64,000 nucleotides of DNA. Source: Serratia rhizosphaerae. GTDB lineage: Bacteria; Pseudomonadota; Gammaproteobacteria; Enterobacterales; Enterobacteriaceae. The DNA lies in NCBI RefSeq assembly GCF_009817885.1, contig NZ_CP041764.1:1674001-1738000 (forward strand). Direction: 5' to 3'. A program made the position numbers and the translations under genes. A model generated the notes under the pieces. The model saw only the letters and a program-made list of their open reading frames with translations. It did no database searches and was not told the origin of the DNA. Shown piece by piece: positions 25,249 through 35,254 of the stretch; the stretch's first letter is position 1, and the number at the start of each line of letters is the position of its first letter.

Positions 25249-26253
25249 ATGAAAACGTTAGGCGAATTTATCGTCGAGAAACAACACGACTTCTCTCACG
25301 CCACCGGCGAATTGACCGCACTGCTGTCGGCCATCAAACTGGGCGCAAAAATCATCCACCGCGACATCAACAAAGCGGGTCTGGTGGATATTTTGGGCGC
25401 CAGCGGCGTTTCCAACGTACAGGGCGAAGTTCAGATGAAACTGGACCTGTACGCGAACGAAAAGCTGAAAGCAGCGCTGAAAGCGCGCGGCGAAGTGGCG
25501 GGCATCGCTTCTGAAGAAGAAGACGAGATCGTCATCTTTGACGGCGACCGTGCTGAAAACGGCAAGTATGTAGTGCTGATGGATCCGTTGGACGGCTCGT
25601 CCAACATCGATGTTAACGTCTCCGTCGGGACGATCTTCTCCATCTATCGCCGTATCACCCCTATCGGCACGCCGGTGACCGAAGAAGACTTCCTGCAGCC
25701 GGGCAGCGCCCAGGTCGCGGCCGGTTACGTGGTTTACGGCTCTTCCACCATGCTGGTGTACACCACCGGTTATGGCGTCCATGCCTTTACCTACGATCCT
25801 TCGCTGGGCGTGTTCTGCCTCTCCCATGAGAAAGTGCGCTTCCCGGAATCCGGCAACATGTATTCCATCAACGAAGGCAACTACATCAAGTTCCCTCTCG
25901 GCGTGAAGAAATACATCAAATACTGTCAGGAACAGGACGAAGCAACGCAGCGCCCTTATACCTCACGCTATATCGGTTCTCTGGTTGCCGACTTCCACCG
26001 CAACCTGCTGAAAGGCGGCATTTATATTTACCCAAGCACCGCCAGCCACCCGCAAGGCAAGCTGCGTCTGCTGTATGAATGCAACCCGATGGCGTTTCTG
26101 GCCGAACAGGCCGGTGGTAAAGCCAGCGACGGTAAAACCCGTATCCTGGATATCACGCCGCAGAAACTGCACCAGCGCGCGCCATTCTTCGTCGGCACCA
26201 AATCGATGGTAGAAGACGCCGAACGCTTTATCGCCGACTATCCGGACGAGTAA
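25249..26253 (+). CDS. fbp: Fructose-1,6-bisphosphatase class 1
   Basis: 334 residues (E. coli 332). Metal/phosphate motif MDPLDGSSNIDVNVSVGTIF near residue 113 and YECNPMAFLAEQAGG near the active site. It releases phosphate from fructose-1,6-bisphosphate in gluconeogenesis and is AMP-inhibited in the family. Monocistronic; the neighbouring chemoreceptor gene faces it. Confidence 0.98.
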   Translation: MKTLGEFIVEKQHDFSHATGELTALLSAIKLGAKIIHRDINKAGLVDILGASGVSNVQGEVQMKLDLYANEKLKAALKARGEVAGIASEEEDEIVIFDGDRAENGKYVVLMDPLDGSSNIDVNVSVGTIFSIYRRITPIGTPVTEEDFLQPGSAQVAAGYVVYGSSTMLVYTTGYGVHAFTYDPSLGVFCLSHEKVRFPESGNMYSINEGNYIKFPLGVKKYIKYCQEQDEATQRPYTSRYIGSLVADFHRNLLKGGIYIYPSTASHPQGKLRLLYECNPMAFLAEQAGGKASDGKTRILDITPQKLHQRAPFFVGTKSMVEDAERFIADYPDE

Positions 26254-26311
26254 CGCCTTCGACGCCGGGACCGTCAGGCCCCGCGGCGCAGCACGCTGCG
26301 CCGTCATCGTA

Positions 26312-27865
26312 TTATAGTTTGAACGCCGCCATGCTCTGCGCCAATGACTGGGCCTGCTCTTCCAGCGAGCGCGTTGCGGCGGCGGATTCTTCCACCAGCG
26401 CCGCATTCTGCTGCGCCACCTGATCCATCTGCGCTACCGCCAGATTCACCTGCTCGATGCCGCCGCTCTGCTCGCGGGTCGCCGCCGAGATTTCGCGCAT
26501 CAGCGCCGTAACGCGTCCGACCTCCTCGGCAATGCCGTTCATGGTTTGCGCCGCCGACTCCGCCATCTGCTCGCCTTCCTGCACCCGCGCCTGCGACGCT
26601 TCAATCAATCCTTTAATCTCCTTGGCCGACTGCGCGCTGCGCTGCGCCAGATTGCGTACCTCGCCGGCGACGACGGCAAAGCCGCGCCCCTGCTCACCCG
26701 CCCGTGCCGCCTCAACCGCCGCATTCAGCGCCAGAATGTTGGTTTGAAATGCGATGCCGTCCATCACGCTGATGATATCGGCGATGCGGCGGGAGCTGTC
26801 GGTGATCGCCAGCATTTTATCTTTGACCTGACTGACCACGTCGCTGCCGCGATCGGCGACATCAGATACGCTGAGCGCCAGTTGATTGGCCTGCTCGGCA
26901 TTTTCCGCATTCATTTTAACCGTAGAGGTCAACTGCTCCATGCTGGCGGCGGTCTCTTCCAGCGAAGCCGCCGACTCTTCGGTACGCTGCGCCAGGTGGA
27001 TGTTGCCGGCCGCCAGTTCGCGGGAACCGACGTCAATCTGGCTGCTGGCGTCGCGCACCTTGCTGACCGACATCATCAGCGACTGCTGCATGCGCTGCAT
27101 CGCCCGGATCAGACGCCCCATTTCAGTATCACCTTCACCGCGGATCTCGCGGGTCAGATTGCCGTTGGCGATATGCTCCAGCTCGGCGATCGACGTATCC
27201 AGCGGGCGCAAAATGATCAGCCGCAGGGCAAACCAGGCCAGCACCGCCAGCAGCACGCTAAGTATCCCGGCCGCCACGATTAACGCAATCTTGGTGCTGG
27301 CGTTGCCCTCTGCGTCACTCACCTGCAACTGCCCTATTTCCATGGCAAAACGGCGGAATTCACCCAGATCGTTTTCAAATGCGATGCTCAGCTTAGAAAT
27401 TCGCGTTTCCTGGATATGGTAGTACTCGTCAATCTGGCCGGCTTTGATGGCATCGGCCATCGGACGCACGCCCTGTTCCTGATAAGCGCGATAACTGGCC
27501 TGCAAATGCTCGGACAACTCTCTGCCACGCTCGGTGACCGTCCCTACGCCGACGAACTTCGCCATTTCACGCTGCGACTGCGCCAGATAGCCGTAAATAC
27601 GCCCGACGGTAGCGTCAGACACTGCGATCTGGCCCACTTCACGCTGGCGTACCGCCAGAGACGCGGCGGTACGCGCGCGCAGCGTCAGGTTGGAACTGTT
27701 CGCCAGCGACCCCAGCTCCTCGCCCAGGATCTGGTTCAGGGTATGCAGCGAGCGCGACCCCTGGTTGATGGCATTGACACCGATAATGCTGACCATAATC
27801 AGCAATACCGTCAGCAGGCTAAGCAGGGCAAGCAGCCCGGCCTTCACCGTAATTTTATTTAGCAT
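26312..27865 (-). CDS. Methyl-accepting chemotaxis protein
   Basis: 517 residues. TM1 about 8-30, a periplasmic four-helix-bundle-type sensor of about 160 residues, TM2 about 192-217, HAMP about 218-270, then methylation helices and the hairpin tip (IAFQTNILALNAAVEAARAG; GRGFAVVAGEVRNLAQRS). It resembles Tar/Tsr types but ends MAAFKL without the C-terminal NWETF-like CheR/CheB docking pentapeptide. Ligand unknown. AGGA site before the ATG; a FliA-type promoter lies upstream. It sits between fbp and ppa, where E. coli has other genes. Confidence 0.93.
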   Translation of the reverse strand: MLNKITVKAGLLALLSLLTVLLIMVSIIGVNAINQGSRSLHTLNQILGEELGSLANSSNLTLRARTAASLAVRQREVGQIAVSDATVGRIYGYLAQSQREMAKFVGVGTVTERGRELSEHLQASYRAYQEQGVRPMADAIKAGQIDEYYHIQETRISKLSIAFENDLGEFRRFAMEIGQLQVSDAEGNASTKIALIVAAGILSVLLAVLAWFALRLIILRPLDTSIAELEHIANGNLTREIRGEGDTEMGRLIRAMQRMQQSLMMSVSKVRDASSQIDVGSRELAAGNIHLAQRTEESAASLEETAASMEQLTSTVKMNAENAEQANQLALSVSDVADRGSDVVSQVKDKMLAITDSSRRIADIISVMDGIAFQTNILALNAAVEAARAGEQGRGFAVVAGEVRNLAQRSAQSAKEIKGLIEASQARVQEGEQMAESAAQTMNGIAEEVGRVTALMREISAATREQSGGIEQVNLAVAQMDQVAQQNAALVEESAAATRSLEEQAQSLAQSMAAFKL

Positions 27866-28478
27866 GGATTTTTCCTGGCTATCGACAATAAGTGGTTACA
27901 GAGATGTAGGGTGGTAAAACGCAGGACGTCGCCGCAGCACGTCATTGTTATTTGCTAGGTTATCGACAGGCGAGGAGGAAACTTGATGCTGAACAAGTAA
28001 TAATCCCCAAAATTCCTCATGCAGACAGGGGCGATGGAGAGCATAACGGGTTGATATCATGGTCTGAGCAAAGTGATGGGTAAGTGCACGGCGCCCCACC
28101 AACCAGCAAGCAATGCTGATTCCGACTTCCCCTCCCAGCGAACAGAAATATAACGTTGTCTAAGCATCCTAATCTTTTAAATAGACAGGTGGCACGTCAT
28201 ATAAAAACCAACCGATGAGCAATAAAACCAGCGACAGAAAAGATAAACCAACAAATAACCACCTGAAACAGTTATTAACATAACCTCGCCCTCAAGGCGT
28301 AAAAAACGCTGCTCTCAGCCCCCTCCGGCCATCCGCTGCGGCTCACATCCCGCGGCGGTTGCCGTCTGTCCTAAATGCTCGCTGATACCCTGTCTGAAGC
28401 CAAAAAGGTCATTACTTTGATCACGTTTTGGCTATAATACCCGGCACTCCATTTCTGGTTTGAAAAAAGGAAACCGAC
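27866..28478. promoter_or_regulatory. 613-bp region between chemoreceptor gene and ppa
   Basis: Holds the chemoreceptor promoter at the left and the ppa promoter at the right (TATAAT at 28433-28438, about 40 bases before the ppa ATG). The middle (about 28000-28380) has lower GC and only short open frames without ribosome-binding sites; I see no gene or repeat in it. Confidence 0.5.
27960..27986 (-). promoter_or_regulatory. Candidate FliA (sigma 28) promoter for the chemoreceptor gene
   Basis: On the minus strand TCAAGTTT, exactly 11 bases, then GTCGATAA. The FliA consensus is TAAAGTTT-N11-GCCGATAA, so 14 of 16 positions match with exact spacing. It ends 94 bases upstream of the ATG in the correct orientation. 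This puts the receptor in the late flagellar regulon. Confidence 0.75.
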
Positions 28479-29009
28479 ATGAGCTTGAATCAGGTACCTG
28501 CGGGTAAAGACCTGCCAGAAGACATCTACGTTGTGATCGAAATCCCAGCCAACGCTGACCCGATCAAATATGAAGTTGACAAAGAAACCGGAGCGCTGTT
28601 CGTTGACCGTTTCATGTCCACCGCGATGTTCTATCCGTGCAACTACGGCTACATCAACAACACCCTGTCCCTGGATGGCGACCCGGTTGACGTGCTGGTG
28701 CCAACCCCATACCCGCTGCAGCCAGGCTCAGTGATTCGCTGCCGTCCGGTTGGCGTACTGAAAATGACCGACGAAGCCGGTGAAGACGCCAAACTGCTGG
28801 CCGTACCGCACAGCAAGCTGAGCAAAGAGTACGATCACATCAAAGATGTGAACGACCTGCCAGAACTGCTGAAAGCCCAGATCGCTCACTTCTTCGAGCA
28901 CTACAAAGATCTGGAAAAAGGCAAGTGGGTGAAAGTTGAAGGTTGGGACGACGCCGCTGCCGCTAAAGCAGAGATCGTGGCTTCCTTCGAGCGCGCCGCT
29001 AAAAAATAA
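28479..29009 (+). CDS. ppa: Inorganic pyrophosphatase
   Basis: 176 residues, the same as E. coli. Family I soluble PPase with the metal-binding signature DGDPVDVLVPTPYPL and further acidic residues (EAGEDAKLLAV). It hydrolyses pyrophosphate to pull biosynthetic reactions forward. GGAAA site before the ATG and a strong -10. Monocistronic. Confidence 0.98.
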   Translation: MSLNQVPAGKDLPEDIYVVIEIPANADPIKYEVDKETGALFVDRFMSTAMFYPCNYGYINNTLSLDGDPVDVLVPTPYPLQPGSVIRCRPVGVLKMTDEAGEDAKLLAVPHSKLSKEYDHIKDVNDLPELLKAQIAHFFEHYKDLEKGKWVKVEGWDDAAAAKAEIVASFERAAKK

Positions 29010-29030
29010 TTTTTTTTGCGCCGCCGATGA

Positions 29031-29062
29031 AAAAAAACACCGCTCAATGAGCGGTGTTTTTT
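29031..29062. terminator. Terminator between ppa and ytfP
   Basis: AAACACCGCT-CAATG-AGCGGTGTTT with a T run to the right and an A run to the left; it serves ppa and, on the other strand, ytfP. Confidence 0.85.
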
Positions 29063-29063
29063 A

Positions 29064-29411
29064 TTATGCTTCGTCGTGACGCTTCAGCCAGTCACCGCTT
29101 TCAATCAGCGGATACCCCTCTACGCTGTGTCGATACAGGTAGATCCACGCACTACCATAAGGCGTCTGGATCAGTTCGCGCTTATAGTCCTTGGTGTTGC
29201 TTTTAAGCTCGTCAAGCTCGGCCAAAATCGATGAGTTAATACGGTACACCTCACAGTGTATCGTGCCCTCTCCAGGGATCGCTGCCGGGTAATGGCCCAG
29301 ATTATAAATCTGATAGCCTTCGAGCTCATGCTCGCCTAACCATTGGGCGTTGGTCATCCAATGGCTGTTTCCCTGTTTGCGTCGTAAACTGCCGTAGACA
29401 ATTATTCGCAT
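29064..29411 (-). CDS. ytfP: Gamma-glutamylcyclotransferase-like protein YtfP
   Basis: 115 residues, AIG2/GGCT fold with the N-terminal YGSLRRKQGNSHWM phosphate-binding-like loop. The exact reaction of YtfP is not established. It follows tamB by 2 bases, giving tamA-tamB-ytfP as one operon, as in E. coli. Confidence 0.93.
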   Translation of the reverse strand: MRIIVYGSLRRKQGNSHWMTNAQWLGEHELEGYQIYNLGHYPAAIPGEGTIHCEVYRINSSILAELDELKSNTKDYKRELIQTPYGSAWIYLYRHSVEGYPLIESGDWLKRHDEA

Positions 29412-29413
29412 TG

Positions 29414-32400
29414 CTAAAACTCAAACTGATAGAGCAAATCTAGCGCCTGGTCGAGACCAGACACCGCTTCAAGATACAACTTAGGCATCAGGCGGTAACG
29501 CAACGTCAACGTAGCCAGCGAGTCGAAAATACCCACCCCATATTTTACTTGTAAGCCGGGGAGGACATAACCACTCACGACAACCTGGGAGCTGTCGCCA
29601 ACGCCGGCGGTATCAAGTGCCAGATTACTAACGCCAAATGCTTCGCCGATTTTACCCACAAGTTGACCACTTTGCGCAACCCCCATGCCAATTAACATCG
29701 ACGTCATCGCGTTGCCGTCGGCGCCGGAGTTGCTCAGACCCTGTCCGCGCAGCAGGTAAGACAGCGCCTCTTGCTGCGATTTGGCCGGATCGGAGAACAC
29801 TTCCAGCTTCGGCGCGTCCGCCAGTCCGGTGACGCGCACCCCGGCGGTCACATCATCCTCGGTGGCTTCCGGGTTACGAATCGCCTCCATATTCAAGTAT
29901 GGCTGATCCGGCGGGCCGGAGAACAATAATTGTCCCTTACGTACGATCAAGTCCTGACCATAGGCGTGGAAACGGCCGGCCGGGATATCAATCTGGCCGT
30001 TCAGCCCCAGGCCACGCTTATCCTGCACCACTTTCAGGTCGCCCTTGAGCCGCGCCTTCAGACCGAACGCATCCAGCCGCACATCGTCGCCCACGTGAAT
30101 CATCAGGTTACTGTTAATCGCCACCGCGGTGCTCTTGGGCTGGATCGGTTTCAGCTGTTTATCCAGCATCACTTCATCCGACGAGACGCCGACCGCGCTT
30201 TCCGGCAATTCCTGCACGGTAATGCGCGCCCACGGGATATCCACATTGCCGTTAAGCGAAAACAGCTGCGGCGTCGCTTCAAACACCAAATCCGGTGACA
30301 CGTCGATACGCACCATCGGCGGCACCGTCACCCGCAGCTTGTCGCCCTTAGCGGCGATGCGCGCCCGCCAGGCGTTGATATCGCGCCAGTCGGCATCGCC
30401 GGTCAGGTTCAGTTGGCCGCGCGTGGTGGTAATGAGGCCATCCAGCGTCGAATTCATGCCGTTGAAGTCAATCGCCAGCCGGCCGTCGGTCATATCGAAC
30501 GGCATCCAACTGCCGTCAATATCCACCTTGTCCAGCGCCAGACGCCCATATACCAGCGGTTTTTGCGCATTGCCGCCCAGCCGCAGATTGGCGTTCAGCA
30601 TACCGGCGGCTTTTTCACCCTGCATCAGCGCCGGGTTGAGCATCGCCAGAGAAATATTGGCGATATTGACGTTACCGGCGATATTGCGCTGCTTCTGCGG
30701 GTCGGTCACCTGGATGTTACCGTCCAGTTGGCCGTTGTTATGCAGCTTAATCAGCCAGTCGGCCTGTGCGCGGCCGTTGTTAACACCCGCGTTGAGGTTC
30801 AGCGTATCAAAGGCGATCGGCAGCGCGTTGCCCTGCACCTGCTGCACTACTTTCACCCCGTTGCCCACCAGCGATACCTTCGCCTGCGGCAGCGCGGCGC
30901 CCTCTTTCCAGCTCACGTCGGCGCGGCCGGTAAAGACGCCGTTCAGCGCGGTTTCCGGGCCGAGGAACGGTTTGATCATTTTCAGATCAAAGCGGTTCAG
31001 CACCACGCTGGCCTGGCCGCTGGCGGCGCTGGCTTCGATGGTTTTCGGCACGCAGACTTCAGCATCCGGGTTCTGCCAGCAGTGCGGGCCGACGCTGATT
31101 TTTTGCTGGGTATTCAGATAGTCCAGCGCGATGGCGCGCGTCAGGCGCCATTCGCCTACCGGCGTATCAAAACGGGTATTGTTCAGATTGCCGCGCCAGC
31201 GCTGCTGCTGGCGATCGAAGCTGCCCGCCAGCGCCAACTGGCCGGAAACCGGCTTGCCGTCAACCTTCAGCTGCAGCGTGTGCTGCTTTTCCGTGCCCTT
31301 AGCGTCAAGCTGCAGCAGGTTCACCTCCAGCGCATCCTGCTTCAGCTGTTCGACCCGCACCGCCAGCTGGCCCTGAATCTGATCGGTGGAACGCACGTCG
31401 CCGTCTACTTTCACCCGTTTGATATGCAGCGCCTGCCATTGCAGGCCGGACGCGGTCAGGTCCGCCAGCAGCTGCGGCGCCTGCAGATTGCCGCGCAGCT
31501 TCAGCAGGCCCTTCGCCGTGCCGCCCAGACCCGGCAGCGCGCCATCCAGCTGCGGCGCGTCGATGTTGGCGTCCAGATTCCAGCTTTTCTCGTCCAGCTG
31601 CCCTTTCACGTTCAGGCTATTACGCCCCAGCGCCAGGTCGACGCCGGGAATCTTCCACTGACCGGCGGCGTTGCCGCTCAGCGAACCGCGAGCCGACACC
31701 TTGTTCTGCTTCACGTTGCCGTCCAGCTGCAGCGTCGGCACCTGCAGCTGCCAGCTGCCGCCGTACAGACTGCCGCGGGTGGTGATTTTGCCGTTCAGCT
31801 TCGCCGGCCATTCCGGCCATTGTTTGGCGGTATTGATGCCGCTGAGCGTCAGCTGCGACGTCCAGCTGATGGCCTTGCTCCAGTCCACCAGCGCGGTCAG
31901 ATCGGTGTTGCCCTGCAGCGCCGCCAGACGCAGGCGGTTAAGTCTGAACTGCTCGACGTTGCCTTTACCGTCCAACGTCAGCAGCGCCGGCGGCAGATCC
32001 TGCCCTTTGATATCGGCGCGCGTCGACAGCGCATAGTCGGTGGCTTTGCCGTTAAGGCGCAGACGTAAGTCATTCACCTGGTACTGAGATACGCCGGTAA
32101 GCGGCCACTTCAGCCGTTTGCTCTGCAGCGTCAGTGAGAGCGGTAAGCCCGCCTCCGCCAGCTCGGTCTGCAGATCGAGCTGCGCCCCCACCGGTCCGGA
32201 CAGGTTCAGCGCTACGTTCAACGCTTCACGCAGGCCGCCGCCGATGGTCAGCTTCACCTTTTCGCCTTTCAGCGGATCGATATTCAGCGTGCTGTTGGCG
32301 CTCATCTGCACCGGCCAGTTATCTTTCAGCGTGGCCTGGCCGTGCGCGAACAGCGTGCCCTGCGGCGACCTGACGTCAAAGTTGTCCAACTGGATATGCT

Positions 32401-33235
32401 GGTCCTTGGTGCTGGCCTTCAGCAGCAGACTGGTGATCAGCACGTCGGTATCGCCGGTCAGACGCAGCTGTTCACCGCGGATCTCTTTCACCGTGATATC
32501 CAGCGGCAGACGCACTTCCGGCAGATCCGGCAGCAGCGGCTTGGCAAACAGTTCTTTCAGCGTCTCGCCCAGCGGTTGCTCTTCCGGCTGCGGCGCCGTT
32601 TTCGGCGCATCGCCCGCTTTCTCTCCGGCTTTCTTCACCATATCGACCGCCGGCTGTACGTCTTCCGGCAGCGGATTGGCCGGCGTTTTCGGCAGGGCAA
32701 TCAACAGCGAAGCGATTTTGGTCGGCTGCAGCTGCAGCGCGCGCTCCTGCCATTCGGCGCCGGTGCTGAACTCCCCGAGTGAAATGGCGGTGTCGTCAAC
32801 GTTGACCTTGACGTTATTCAGCGCCAGTTTGCGCAGGATAATCGGGTAGGGAGTGCTGAGATCGGTGGTTGGTTCGCTGCTCTCCGCCGCCGGCTCGGAC
32901 GGCGCCATTTCGCTGGTTTTCACCACCACGTCGACGTCATCAGCGGTCAAGGCGTTCACACACAGCGAACTGCGTTTAAAGCATGACAAATCGAGTGACA
33001 GATGGAACTGGCCGGCATTCACCGTCACGCCCGGCATCTGGTATTTCACGCCTTTTAGCGTCAGATCGCGCCAGCCGCCGCTGACGCTGGCGATATCCAG
33101 CCCCGGCACCCAGCGCGCCGCGCCGTTGAGCACCATATGCAGACCGTTGGTGGTGCCGAGCAGGTAGGCAACGCCCCCTACCAGCAGCAGCAGAACGATC
33201 AGCAACCCAAGACAAATCTTTTTCACCAGGCTCAT
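29414..33235 (-). CDS. tamB: Translocation and assembly module subunit TamB
   Basis: 1273 residues. N-terminal signal anchor (about 6-27), a very long beta-rich groove-forming body typical of AsmA/TamB proteins, and the C-terminal DUF490 region ending GLDQALDLLYQFEF. A Pro/Glu-rich insert near 190-225 (EEQPLGETLKE) may be a flexible linker. TamB spans the periplasm and works with TamA; the family is also implicated in phospholipid transport to the outer membrane. Its ATGA overlaps the tamA stop by 4 bases, so translation is coupled. Confidence 0.96.
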   Translation of the reverse strand: MSLVKKICLGLLIVLLLLVGGVAYLLGTTNGLHMVLNGAARWVPGLDIASVSGGWRDLTLKGVKYQMPGVTVNAGQFHLSLDLSCFKRSSLCVNALTADDVDVVVKTSEMAPSEPAAESSEPTTDLSTPYPIILRKLALNNVKVNVDDTAISLGEFSTGAEWQERALQLQPTKIASLLIALPKTPANPLPEDVQPAVDMVKKAGEKAGDAPKTAPQPEEQPLGETLKELFAKPLLPDLPEVRLPLDITVKEIRGEQLRLTGDTDVLITSLLLKASTKDQHIQLDNFDVRSPQGTLFAHGQATLKDNWPVQMSANSTLNIDPLKGEKVKLTIGGGLREALNVALNLSGPVGAQLDLQTELAEAGLPLSLTLQSKRLKWPLTGVSQYQVNDLRLRLNGKATDYALSTRADIKGQDLPPALLTLDGKGNVEQFRLNRLRLAALQGNTDLTALVDWSKAISWTSQLTLSGINTAKQWPEWPAKLNGKITTRGSLYGGSWQLQVPTLQLDGNVKQNKVSARGSLSGNAAGQWKIPGVDLALGRNSLNVKGQLDEKSWNLDANIDAPQLDGALPGLGGTAKGLLKLRGNLQAPQLLADLTASGLQWQALHIKRVKVDGDVRSTDQIQGQLAVRVEQLKQDALEVNLLQLDAKGTEKQHTLQLKVDGKPVSGQLALAGSFDRQQQRWRGNLNNTRFDTPVGEWRLTRAIALDYLNTQQKISVGPHCWQNPDAEVCVPKTIEASAASGQASVVLNRFDLKMIKPFLGPETALNGVFTGRADVSWKEGAALPQAKVSLVGNGVKVVQQVQGNALPIAFDTLNLNAGVNNGRAQADWLIKLHNNGQLDGNIQVTDPQKQRNIAGNVNIANISLAMLNPALMQGEKAAGMLNANLRLGGNAQKPLVYGRLALDKVDIDGSWMPFDMTDGRLAIDFNGMNSTLDGLITTTRGQLNLTGDADWRDINAWRARIAAKGDKLRVTVPPMVRIDVSPDLVFEATPQLFSLNGNVDIPWARITVQELPESAVGVSSDEVMLDKQLKPIQPKSTAVAINSNLMIHVGDDVRLDAFGLKARLKGDLKVVQDKRGLGLNGQIDIPAGRFHAYGQDLIVRKGQLLFSGPPDQPYLNMEAIRNPEATEDDVTAGVRVTGLADAPKLEVFSDPAKSQQEALSYLLRGQGLSNSGADGNAMTSMLIGMGVAQSGQLVGKIGEAFGVSNLALDTAGVGDSSQVVVSGYVLPGLQVKYGVGIFDSLATLTLRYRLMPKLYLEAVSGLDQALDLLYQFEF

Positions 33236-34968
33236 AGTTCAGGCCCCAAACCGATATAGAACTGCATCCCGTGGGTTTCCTTATCCCCGACCGGGGCGGC
33301 AATATCCAGTTTCACCGGCCCGACCGGCGACTGCCAGCGCACGCCAACGCCCGCGCCGGTTTTGAAATTGCTCTGTTTGATATCATTCACCGCTTCGCCG
33401 GAGTCGACGAACACCGCGCCCCACCACTTGCCGGTCACATTGTATTGATACTCCAGCGAACCGGTCAGCATTTTAGAGGCGCCGGTCAGCTTACCCTCTG
33501 CGTCGCGCGGCGAAATGTCTTTGTATTTGTAGCCGCGGATGCTGCGGTCACCGCCGGCGAAGAAGCGCAGATCCGGCGGCACCTTATCGAAGTCATTGGT
33601 TTCAATCCAACCCACCTGACCACGCGCCACAAAGCGGTGTTTATCCGCCAGCGTGCGGATCCAGACGTTCTGCGCCTGCAGCAGCGCAAAATCGACGCCT
33701 GAGCCCCAGGTGGTATCGGAAACGTCAATGGAATAGCGCTGGCTGTCGCCCCAGGTCGGCATCAGGCCGCCGCGCGAGCGGGTGCGGCTGAGGCTGGCGC
33801 CCGGATACAGCAGCACGGTGGTGTTGGTGACATTACCTTGGGTAAAGTGGTCAAAACGACCGGTCATATTGATGGCGTACTGCCAGCCGCTGGATTTGTC
33901 CCAGTTGCGCGATACCACCACTTTGGTGCTGTCTGACTTGGTGTCGTTCAGGTCGCTGCGCTTATAGCCGCCCTGCATCAGGTAATACTCTTCCAGCGGG
34001 CTCTTCTGCAGCGGAATTTTATACGTCAGATCCAGCTGCTGCTCCGGCGCCGAAATATAGGCGCTGGTTTCCAGACTGTGGCCACGATCGTTCAGCCAGG
34101 GCTTCTTCCAGGTGCCCTTTATCCGCGGCCCGACATCGGTGGAATAGCCCACGCCGGTTTCCAGCGTATTGCGGCTGCGCGGCGTTACCAGCGCGTCCAA
34201 CGGCAGGATCTTGCTCTCTTTGGCATCTTCAAAATCAGGCGACACCACCACCGAGTTAAACCAGTTGGTGGCAGACAAACGGCGGTTCAGCTCGGCCAAA
34301 TCCTGCGAGCTGTAATACTCCCCCTGATGGAAGGGGATCAGGTTTTGCAGATAGTCTTCGCGGATTTGCGAACCTTCGAATTTCACTTTACCAAAGCGGT
34401 AGCGCTCGCCGCTGTTAAAGTCAAAATCCCAGTACGCCTTACGCAGCTCTTCCGACACGCCCAGTTGGCTTTTGGTCATCTCGGCGTCAAAGTAGCCTTT
34501 GCGCAGCGCCAGACCGCTCAGGGAACTTTTAAAGCTTTCATAGGTGCCGTGGTTAAGGATCTCGCCGATGGTCGGCCGTCCCTTCTTCACCAGCGCCAGA
34601 TAGTCTTCATCGGTTTTGGCGCCGCCTTCCAGCGTGATATTGGCGCCGGCAATACGCACCGGCTCGCCGGGCTTAACCTTGGCATGCAGCACCGGACGCG
34701 ACAGCTTGGGGTTGTCGTCGAGAGTAAATTCAATGGTTGGCTCATAATAACCCAGCGCGCGCAGCCCCTGACGCACCGCCTGCTCTACCCGTGCACGAAA
34801 ACGGCCGTCGGCGCTCACCTCTTCGGGGGTGATGGCTGACAGGCGAACCCGCACGTTTTTCTCCAACTCTCCGCTCAGCCCTTCGACCTGCAGCCGCAAA
34901 TTGGCCGACAGCGCCGCAGGCGCGACAAATAGCGCGCATAAAACGCAAAGGACACGGTAACGTGGCAC
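33232..34968 (-). CDS. tamA: Outer membrane Omp85-family protein TamA
   Basis: 578 residues. Signal peptide (about 21 residues, cleavage near LSA-NLR), three POTRA domains to about 270, then a 16-strand Omp85 barrel with the conserved GGDRSIRGY motif near 470 and the final strand ending HGMQFYIGLGPEL. It assembles some autotransporters and other outer membrane proteins with TamB. Divergent from msrA, the conserved arrangement. Confidence 0.97.
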   Translation of the reverse strand: MPRYRVLCVLCALFVAPAALSANLRLQVEGLSGELEKNVRVRLSAITPEEVSADGRFRARVEQAVRQGLRALGYYEPTIEFTLDDNPKLSRPVLHAKVKPGEPVRIAGANITLEGGAKTDEDYLALVKKGRPTIGEILNHGTYESFKSSLSGLALRKGYFDAEMTKSQLGVSEELRKAYWDFDFNSGERYRFGKVKFEGSQIREDYLQNLIPFHQGEYYSSQDLAELNRRLSATNWFNSVVVSPDFEDAKESKILPLDALVTPRSRNTLETGVGYSTDVGPRIKGTWKKPWLNDRGHSLETSAYISAPEQQLDLTYKIPLQKSPLEEYYLMQGGYKRSDLNDTKSDSTKVVVSRNWDKSSGWQYAINMTGRFDHFTQGNVTNTTVLLYPGASLSRTRSRGGLMPTWGDSQRYSIDVSDTTWGSGVDFALLQAQNVWIRTLADKHRFVARGQVGWIETNDFDKVPPDLRFFAGGDRSIRGYKYKDISPRDAEGKLTGASKMLTGSLEYQYNVTGKWWGAVFVDSGEAVNDIKQSNFKTGAGVGVRWQSPVGPVKLDIAAPVGDKETHGMQFYIGLGPEL

Positions 34969-35254
34969 ACGTTCTCCTTAATTTATTGTACTTTCCTGTA
35001 AAAACCGCCGTTCAGATCGTCTGACCATGCCGCCACGCTATCAAAATGGCGACGCTCCCCTGGCCGACTCCCACCGACCTGCGCACAAATTGGCATAAAC
35101 AGGGCGTATTCTTGGCTTTTTGCGCTCAAAAGACTGCGTTAAGCTTACACATAAACGCAACATCGGCCTTATTGTGGGCAAATAAGCGACGAGTTACAAC
35201 TCGCACAATGCCGTCTGGTGCCAATTCTTATGAAGACAACAGGAGTCAATCGCG

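Noticed and set aside
27896..28102. 68-codon frame upstream of the chemoreceptor gene
   Set aside because: No ribosome-binding site and no recognisable features, and it overlaps the FliA-type promoter.
28417..28422. TTGATC as the ppa -35 element
   Set aside because: Only 10 bases separate it from the TATAAT, too short for a sigma 70 promoter.
30413..32068. 551-codon plus-strand open frame antisense to tamB
   Set aside because: It lies wholly inside tamB. Its product is Gln/Arg/Leu/His-rich with no motif and no ribosome-binding site, a typical shadow of a high-GC gene.
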